From assembly GCA_017601265.1 (NCBI GenBank), contig JAFNJA010000051.1, forward strand, positions 3,465 to 8,840: a stretch of 5,376 bases of DNA. The letters run 5' to 3'. The translations under genes were made by a program, and so were the position numbers. Below, piece after piece: positions 1-4,030 of the stretch (its first letter is position 1; every line of letters begins with the position of its first letter). The DNA comes from Candidatus Brockarchaeota archaeon (GTDB lineage: Archaea; Thermoproteota; EX4484-205; DTQO01). The notes under the pieces were generated by a model, which did not search any database, had not been told where the DNA came from, and saw only the letters and a program-made list of their open reading frames with translations.

Positions 1-585
1 GCCGTCCAGCTCGTACCTCGATATGTCTATGCGCAAACCCTTGAACCTTTCCAGGAGGGGCCTGAAGAACCTGTCGTCCCCCCAGGGGCCGTGGTCGGTG
101 GCAACGAGCACTAAGCTTGGGAACTCCAGCAGAAGCTGCTCGACCAGTGCCCAACCGGACCTTCCGCCCGAAGATTCCGAGACCGAGAGGAACAATGGAA
201 CCTTTCGCTTGGCCAACAACCTGAACAACGGGCCGAAAGCGATCCCGTCCAAAAGGTAGCGGTGCTTCGATGGAAAGGCCCTCAGGGCGCGGATCCCGTG
301 CCGCCTCATCCTCCTCAAGAATGCCGGAGGGGGTTCCTGCTCCCCGGTCTGGCACGGGGCTATGGCCCAGCTGCCGTGCAGGTTCTTGAAGCCGCGGATC
401 GCCTCGGTAAGCAGCTCGTTTCCAACGTACGGCGCGTCGTCGCGCATTGCAGCGTGGTAAACCAAGGCTTCGCTTATCCCGCAGAATTCCATCTCCTGGA
501 CCAGCTCTTCAGCCGTGGCCGCCTGCCTCAGGGACAGCGGCACCTGCGAAACGCCGAAACAAGCGTTGCAGTCGAAGAAATCCAT
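1..585 (-). CDS. Amidohydrolase-like TIM-barrel protein, 5' part (3' end beyond left edge)
   Basis: Reading the minus strand from the ATG at 585 gives 195 codons without a stop, running off the left edge, so the C-terminal part is missing. The protein begins MDFFDCNACFG and continues with patterns I associate with amidohydrolase-2/ACMSD-like metal-dependent hydrolases: EMEFCGISEALVYHAA (about residues 31-46), a GN at 55-56, a W73..AP segment, the GIRALRAFP strand (97-105), FGPLFRLL followed by VPLFLSVSE (129-137), FPSLVLVATD (155-164), and LRIDISRYE near the cut. These would be successive beta-alpha units of the barrel. The usual metal-binding HxH after strand 1 is replaced by N7-x-C9, so ordinary hydrolase chemistry cannot be assumed. 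The start is supported by a TATA box about 27 bases upstream, which implies a leaderless mRNA. It lies divergent to a URO-D-like gene. Substrate unknown; the superfamily call is moderately sure and the reading frame very sure. Confidence 0.82.
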   Translation of the reverse strand, partial: MDFFDCNACFGVSQVPLSLRQAATAEELVQEMEFCGISEALVYHAAMRDDAPYVGNELLTEAIRGFKNLHGSWAIAPCQTGEQEPPPAFLRRMRRHGIRALRAFPSKHRYLLDGIAFGPLFRLLAKRKVPLFLSVSESSGGRSGWALVEQLLLEFPSLVLVATDHGPWGDDRFFRPLLERFKGLRIDISRYELDG

Positions 586-606
586 GCGCCTTTAGGCTCG
601 TTGCAA

Positions 607-622
607 CTATATATCGTTCTTC
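607..622 (-). promoter_or_regulatory. Archaeal BRE/TATA promoter of the amidohydrolase-like gene
   Basis: On the minus strand the sequence reads ACGA followed by TATATAG, a good TATA box with a purine-rich BRE-like flank. Its centre (about 612) is about 27 bases from the ATG at 585, the normal archaeal TATA-to-start-of-transcription distance. Transcription would therefore begin at or next to the start codon, giving a leaderless message. The core is nearly palindromic, so direction is assigned from spacing. Confidence 0.6.
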
Positions 623-636
623 GTTGCCGCCCGTTT

Positions 637-650
637 ACGAAACTCTTATC
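637..650 (+). promoter_or_regulatory. Probable BRE/TATA-like promoter of the URO-D-like gene
   Basis: ACGAAA (BRE-like, 637-642) is followed by CTCTTATC (643-650), a weak TATA-like box. Its centre is about 28 bases before the ATG at 675, and no Shine-Dalgarno precedes that ATG, so leaderless transcription fits. The stronger TATATA at 608-614 could also be used in this direction, giving a leader of about 35-40 bases. Assignment is by spacing only. Confidence 0.4.
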
Positions 651-674
651 CATCGCCCGCCTGATTCCGCCGAC

Positions 675-1775
675 ATGGACTCCGTGGAGAGGGTCCTCTC
701 GGCGCTCAACCTGGAGGAGGCGGACAAGGTCCCGAAGGGCGAGCTGGACATCCACCGCGAGGTCGTGGAAGGGATACTGGGCCGGCCGATCCGCAAGCTC
801 TCTTTCGAGGACCAGGTGAAGGTGAGGCGGAAGCTCGACATGGACATCGTGAATACCGGCCCCTCCGGGCCGAGGAGCAAAAGGACTTTGAGGAAGTTCC
901 AGGGCCACCCGGTTTACAAAAGCCCGACCGGAGAGGAGTACGTAGTCGCCTCGACGCGGATGAAGCTTCCAGGTTCAAAGTACGCCGCGATCAGCAGGTC
1001 CACCAGGACTTTGAAACACGCGATCAATTCCATCGAGGAAGCAAAGGAGTTTTCGCCGCTTCCCGTTGAGAGGTTCAACGCGCGGAGCGTGGAGCGATGG
1101 GTCAGGGATTCAAAGTTCGCGGTGTTTGCCCAGGTTGGTGGAGGCTTCGATTCTATATACCCCCTGATGGGGCTAGAAAAGTTCGCCATCTGGTGCAGGA
1201 CGAACCCATGCGATGTCGCGAGGCTGGCCCAGAAGGTTGCGAGGTTCCACGCCGAGCTGGCTAAGATCTGCGTCGAGGCGGGGGCACACGTCATCCTGCT
1301 GGGAGACGACCTTGCCTACAACAAGGGCACTTTCCTTCCTCCGGAACAGCTCAGGAAACTCATATTCCCATTCCTAGCGGAAGAGGTAAGGACGGTAAAG
1401 AGGCTCGGGGTTCCCGTCATCCTCCACTCAGACGGCAACATCTCGGAGATATTGGACGACGTGGTCGCGATGGGTTTCGACGGGATACACTCGATCCAAC
1501 CCTCTTCCGGAATGGCGATAGGCAGCGTCAAGAAGCGGTACGGCGACAAACTTTGCTTGATGGGGAACATAGACTTGGACCGCGTCTTGCCCCTCGGGAC
1601 CCAGGAGGAGGTCGCCGAGGCGGTGAAGCAGGCCATCAAGGACGCGGCACCTGGAGGAGGGTACATATTGAGCAGCACGAACGTGCTAACAAGGGAGACG
1701 CCCGCCGCCAACGCCTTTGCAATGTATCGAACTGCCGAGAAGTACGGCAAATACCCGTTCAGGCAATCTCGGTAG
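675..1775 (+). CDS. URO-D-like protein (uroporphyrinogen decarboxylase / methyltransferase superfamily)
   Basis: This 366-residue protein has the length and motif order of URO-D superfamily (PF01208-type) TIM-barrel proteins, which include heme-pathway decarboxylase and MtaA/MtbA-type methylcobamide:CoM methyltransferases. Visible are the N-terminal VERVLSALNLEEADKVP (about 4-20), a GAHVILLGDDLAYNKG strand (D211, D212), VPVILHSDGNI with H251, D253, G254 and N255, FDGIHSIQP, MGNIDLDRVLP (296-306), PGGGYILSSTN (326-336), and a final YRTAEKYGKYP. Known methyltransferases bind zinc with HxC plus a later Cys; here the motif is HSD and I see no Cys near 326-336. The N-terminal uroporphyrinogen-binding pattern is not evident either, so true heme-pathway HemE is unlikely. 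I chose the ATG at 675 because the protein homology begins there; the frame is open further upstream, but that stretch is antisense to the divergent gene. Substrate unknown. Confidence 0.85.
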   Translation: MDSVERVLSALNLEEADKVPKGELDIHREVVEGILGRPIRKLSFEDQVKVRRKLDMDIVNTGPSGPRSKRTLRKFQGHPVYKSPTGEEYVVASTRMKLPGSKYAAISRSTRTLKHAINSIEEAKEFSPLPVERFNARSVERWVRDSKFAVFAQVGGGFDSIYPLMGLEKFAIWCRTNPCDVARLAQKVARFHAELAKICVEAGAHVILLGDDLAYNKGTFLPPEQLRKLIFPFLAEEVRTVKRLGVPVILHSDGNISEILDDVVAMGFDGIHSIQPSSGMAIGSVKKRYGDKLCLMGNIDLDRVLPLGTQEEVAEAVKQAIKDAAPGGGYILSSTNVLTRETPAANAFAMYRTAEKYGKYPFRQSR

Positions 1776-1809
1776 AATAACTCTCGACTCCACGGGGGCC
1801 TTGTGGGTG

Positions 1810-2835
1810 GTGGAAAAATTCGCTTTCAAGTTCACTGGGAAGATAAAGGCCGTTCCTGAGGATTTCATCGTCGAGGAGGTGTGGGAGGACCGGGTTTGCA
1901 CCGTGGAGCACGCTGGGAAAAGACCGGCCGTTTGTTTCGGCGAACCGCGCGATTACCTGCGCTTCACGATGGTAAAGCGCGATTGGGACACCATAAAGGC
2001 GCTCAGTCACCTCGCTCGAAAGCTCCGCGTTTCCATCAAGAGGTTCGGGATCGCGGGCATGAAGGACAAGCGCGCGGTAACTTCGCAAAGGGTTTCGGTT
2101 TGGCGCGTGAATGCGGAGGATTTGGCAAGCATCAGCTTGCCGGACATACACCTCAAGGATTTCGAGTATTCTGACGAGAGGATATGCCTCGGTGACGCCA
2201 TTGGAAACAGGTTCACCGTCACGATAAGGGACGTCCCGCTTCCAAAAGGCGAGATAGCGAAAGCCCTCGAGGCGTTCGGCTCGTACGTCAAGGGAACGAG
2301 GATGCCCAACTTCTTCGGCTCCCAGAGGGTAGGAAGGGGCAGGGACAACGCCGAGATCGGGCGCGCGATCAAGGAGGGGAGGCTGGACGTGGCCGTGAGC
2401 ATGCTGACCGAGAAGGTGAGGACATACGCCGAGCGGGGAAGGGTCGACGACATCCCGGACGTATTTTGGGTGGAGAAACGGGTGCTGAACCACCTGAGGT
2501 CCAAGCCGAACGACTTCGCGGGGGCCCTCAGGAAGGTGCCCAAGAAGCTCCTGAGGATCTTTCCGGCCGCGTTCCAGGCCAGCGCGTTCAACGAGAGGCT
2601 GGCGAGGGCTATCGAAGAAGGGAGCGTTCCAGAATCCATAGAGGTGGAAGGATTCGAGGTCAAAAGGATGCCCGAACTCAGCGCGATGGACCTGCGGAGG
2701 CCCAGCTATTTGAGAGTGAAGGATTTCGCGGTCATCGACGTCGGTGATGGGTTCGCGAAAATCAGATTCGCCCTCGGCAAGGGGGAATACGCGACGACCT
2801 TCCTTTCGCACCTCCTGGACGGCATTAACCCCTAG
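1810..2835 (+). CDS. truD: tRNA pseudouridine synthase TruD family
   Basis: TruD enzymes isomerise uridine to pseudouridine, at position 13 of tRNA in the best-known cases. The protein (341 residues from GTG 1810) opens with the family pattern GKIKAVPEDFIVEEV. It has the catalytic motif GMKDKRAVTSQ (83-93, Asp86 as nucleophile), GNRFTVTIRDV (132 on), PNFFGSQRVGRG (166-177) with DNAEIGRAI, FQASAFNERLARAI (about 255-268), PELSAMDLRRP (288-298) and a terminal LGKGEYATTFLSHLL, equivalent to the usual LPxGxYAT. Only about 28 residues separate FNERL from PELS, where the TruD-specific insertion is normally much longer. The start is uncertain: TTG 1801, GTG 1807 and GTG 1810 are in frame behind a G-run (1794-1798), and an ATG at 1717 would overlap the upstream gene by 59 bp and add non-family sequence. 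It lies 34 bp after the URO-D-like gene, so cotranscription is plausible, though an AGAATAAC box near 1774-1781 could give it its own start. Confidence 0.93.
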   Translation: MEKFAFKFTGKIKAVPEDFIVEEVWEDRVCTVEHAGKRPAVCFGEPRDYLRFTMVKRDWDTIKALSHLARKLRVSIKRFGIAGMKDKRAVTSQRVSVWRVNAEDLASISLPDIHLKDFEYSDERICLGDAIGNRFTVTIRDVPLPKGEIAKALEAFGSYVKGTRMPNFFGSQRVGRGRDNAEIGRAIKEGRLDVAVSMLTEKVRTYAERGRVDDIPDVFWVEKRVLNHLRSKPNDFAGALRKVPKKLLRIFPAAFQASAFNERLARAIEEGSVPESIEVEGFEVKRMPELSAMDLRRPSYLRVKDFAVIDVGDGFAKIRFALGKGEYATTFLSHLLDGINP

Positions 2836-2858
2836 GACCGATCCTCGGGCCAGCTCCG

Positions 2859-2880
2859 TTCCGACTCGCGAATCGCGGAA
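2859..2880. repeat. Small imperfect palindrome upstream of the MNT-HEPN promoter
   Basis: TTCCG (2859-2863) and CGGAA (2876-2880) face each other around 12 bases, and CGCG-AAT-CGCG (2867-2877) forms an alternative short stem. The element lies about 45 bases upstream of the BRE/TATA, where an activator or repressor site could be. It may equally be chance in GC-rich DNA or the 3' region of truD. Confidence 0.15.
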
Positions 2881-2924
2881 TGGGCTCGAAGCGCTCTGGT
2901 CCCAATCGTAAAAGGCGACTTCCA

Positions 2925-2937
2925 GAAAGGTATTAAA
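2925..2937 (+). promoter_or_regulatory. Archaeal promoter of the MNT-HEPN operon
   Basis: AGAAAGG (BRE-like, about 2924-2930) followed by TATTAAA (2931-2937) forms a clear archaeal BRE/TATA element. The TATA centre (2934) is 29 bases before the ATG at 2963, and the bases in between hold no Shine-Dalgarno. The first gene is therefore probably translated from a leaderless or nearly leaderless mRNA. Confidence 0.65.
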
Positions 2938-2962
2938 GGCGCCAAGCCAACGCTCCCTCGCA

Positions 2963-3460
2963 ATGAAGGAAGCCGAGCCGCATTGGAAAGTCCTCTCGGA
3001 TCTCCTTCAAGCGTTGAGGAGAAGGCTCGGCGACAGGCTAGTTTCGCTCGTCGTCTACGGCTCCGTGGCGAGGGGAGAAGCCAGGAGGGACAGCGACATA
3101 GACGTGCTCATCGTCGCGGAAGGCCTTCCGAATGGAAGGATGCGGCGGAGCAGGATCTTCGAGGAGGTCGAGGAGGAGGTCTCGGAGTCCGTCAAGGAAG
3201 CATGGGCCAGGGGCTACAGCGTCGATTTCTCCCCGATACTAAAGACCCCCGAAGAGGCCGCCAAGCTTTCCCCCCTTTACCTCGACATGGTTGAGGACGC
3301 CGTGATCCTCTACGACGAGGGCGGTTTCTTCGGAAAAGTTCTGGCAAGGCTGAGGGAAAGGCTGAGACAGCTCGGCGCGAAGAGGCTGAGGGTTGGAAAC
3401 AAGTGGTACTGGATCTTGAAGGACGGGTACGAGGCGGGGGAGGTCATCTCGATTGAATAA
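2963..3460 (+). CDS. Minimal nucleotidyltransferase (MNT), partner of the HEPN protein
   Basis: This 165-residue protein belongs to the polymerase-beta-like nucleotidyltransferase superfamily. It has the full active-site signature GSVARGEARRDSDIDVLI (33-50): G33-S34, G38, then S44-D45-I46-D47 with two metal-binding Asp. The likely third carboxylate is D88 in YSVDFSPI. The C-terminal part LGAKRLRVGNKWYWILKDGY is the tail I associate with archaeal stand-alone members paired with HEPN genes. In characterised MntA-HepT pairs the MNT enzyme transfers AMP to a Tyr of the HEPN toxin and thereby neutralises it; a similar role here is inference from gene order and catalytic residues. The ATG at 2963 fits the TATA spacing. 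The end overlaps the HEPN start by 8 bases (3453-3460) and contains its ribosome binding site, so the two are translationally coupled. Confidence 0.92.
   Translation: MKEAEPHWKVLSDLLQALRRRLGDRLVSLVVYGSVARGEARRDSDIDVLIVAEGLPNGRMRRSRIFEEVEEEVSESVKEAWARGYSVDFSPILKTPEEAAKLSPLYLDMVEDAVILYDEGGFFGKVLARLRERLRQLGAKRLRVGNKWYWILKDGYEAGEVISIE
3439..3448 (+). promoter_or_regulatory. Strong Shine-Dalgarno for the HEPN gene, inside the MNT coding region
   Basis: GGAGGTCATC matches the archaeal 16S anti-SD complement GGAGGTGATC at nine of ten positions. Nine bases lie between the GGAGG core and the TTG at 3453, while the ATG at 3468 would be 24 bases away. The site therefore decides in favour of the TTG start. 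Confidence 0.75.
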
Positions 3461-3878
3461 CGTCTCCATGGCCGAGTCTTACGTCAAGCAGGCAAGGGAA
3501 AGGCTCCACCACGCGGAAGAGGCCCTGCAGAGGGGCAGCTACCCATACGTGATTCGCCAGTCCCAGGAGGCGGTGGAGCTCTCGCTAAAGGCGGCGCTTC
3601 GGTTTGTCGGCATAGAGCCTCCGAAATGGCACGACGTAGGCCCAATTCTCAGGCAGAACCCTGACCGTTTCCCGGGCTGGTTCAGGCAAGGCATACCCGG
3701 TTACGCGTCCGTTTCAAGAAGGCTCAGGCGGGAGAGGGAGCCGAGCATGTACGGCGACGAAGAGACGGGGCTGCCGCCTGAAGAGATGTACACGAAGGAG
3801 GATGCCGAGGAAGCGTTGGGGAGTGCCAAGAAGATCTTCGAGGCGTGCAAGGAACTGCTCGAAAAGCGCGGCCGGTGA
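3453..3878 (+). CDS. HEPN domain protein, partner of MNT
   Basis: This 141-residue, mainly helical protein has the archaeal HEPN-domain pattern: AESYVKQARERLHHAEEALQ (helix 1), SYPYVIRQSQEAVELSLKAALRFVGIEPP (29-57) with the typical Q-x-x-E-A-V-E-x-x-x-K-A core, K58-W59-H60-D61 corresponding to the usual HD(L/V) turn, then RRLRREREPSMYGDE (89-103) and YTKEDAEEALGSAKKIFEA. HEPN proteins beside MNT genes are often RNase toxins or RNA-binding partners. The canonical Rx4-6H catalytic pattern is not present at the expected position near 95-100, where the sequence is R-E-P-S-M-Y-G; the only formal Rx4H is R15-H20 in helix 1. It may thus be a non-nuclease HEPN, with Y100 a candidate AMP acceptor (speculative). 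Start is TTG 3453, chosen for its Shine-Dalgarno; ATG 3468 is the alternative. Confidence 0.9.
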   Translation: MNNVSMAESYVKQARERLHHAEEALQRGSYPYVIRQSQEAVELSLKAALRFVGIEPPKWHDVGPILRQNPDRFPGWFRQGIPGYASVSRRLRREREPSMYGDEETGLPPEEMYTKEDAEEALGSAKKIFEACKELLEKRGR

Positions 3879-3895
3879 AGAGCGGAGATTATGAA

Positions 3896-3915
3896 AGAGC
3901 TGTTTTTTGCGCTCT
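3896..3915 (+). terminator. U-rich terminator after the MNT-HEPN operon
   Basis: Six T's (3903-3908) occur 25 bases after the HEPN stop, matching the oligo-U terminators used by archaea. They sit in the loop of a short possible hairpin, AGAGC (3896-3900) with GCTCT (3911-3915). A further T5 run lies at 3961-3965 as a possible backup. The hairpin is weak and the T tract is the main evidence. Confidence 0.5.
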
Positions 3916-3945
3916 GAACTAGGGATGATGCGCCCTTCGCTTTCG

Positions 3946-4001
3946 AACCGATGCGGCAACTTTTTGCCTACTTCCCGATTCTTCGCAGATCATCATCGGT
4001 T
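3946..4001. repeat. Inverted repeat in the convergent intergenic region
   Basis: AACCGATG (3946-3953) is an exact inverted copy of CATCGGTT (3994-4001), and TGCG (3952-3955) can also pair with CGCA (3984-3987), leaving a bulge. The repeat stands between two converging genes, so it may help transcription end from either side. No long T tract follows on the cstA (minus) side. An 8-bp repeat at this distance could be chance. Confidence 0.3.
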
Positions 4002-4030
4002 AAGTTTGCCGCCTCGCGTTTTCGAAGCGA

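Noticed and set aside
447..674. 76-codon N-terminal extension of the URO-D-like frame
   Set aside because: It is antisense to the amidohydrolase-like gene and its promoter, shows no URO-D homology, and the family N-terminus begins exactly at the ATG at 675.
262..819. Plus-strand 185-codon open frame across the left gene and divergent region
   Set aside because: It runs antisense through the amidohydrolase-like gene, crosses both promoters and ends inside the URO-D-like gene in another frame; its translation is Arg/Ser-rich and unrecognisable.
675..1775. True heme-pathway uroporphyrinogen decarboxylase (hemE)
   Set aside because: The characteristic N-terminal substrate-binding pattern of HemE is not visible, while the HSDGN and GNIDL motifs fit the wider URO-D-like/methyltransferase group.
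1759..2811. Long minus-strand open frame opposite truD (350 codons)
   Set aside because: It is a GC-rich shadow of truD: low-complexity, Pro/Arg/His-rich translation with no recognisable motif, whereas the plus strand encodes all TruD motifs.
2834..2903. Possible structured RNA between truD and the MNT gene (GGACC/GGTCC arms)
   Set aside because: Only 5-bp arms about 60 bases apart with no continuous stem; such matches are expected by chance in GC-rich DNA.
3891..3955. Possible C/D box RNA (ATGAAA, CTGA, GATGATG)
   Set aside because: CTGA followed by GATGATG resembles D'/C' boxes, but the upstream C box is poor and no final CTGA D box follows at the right distance.
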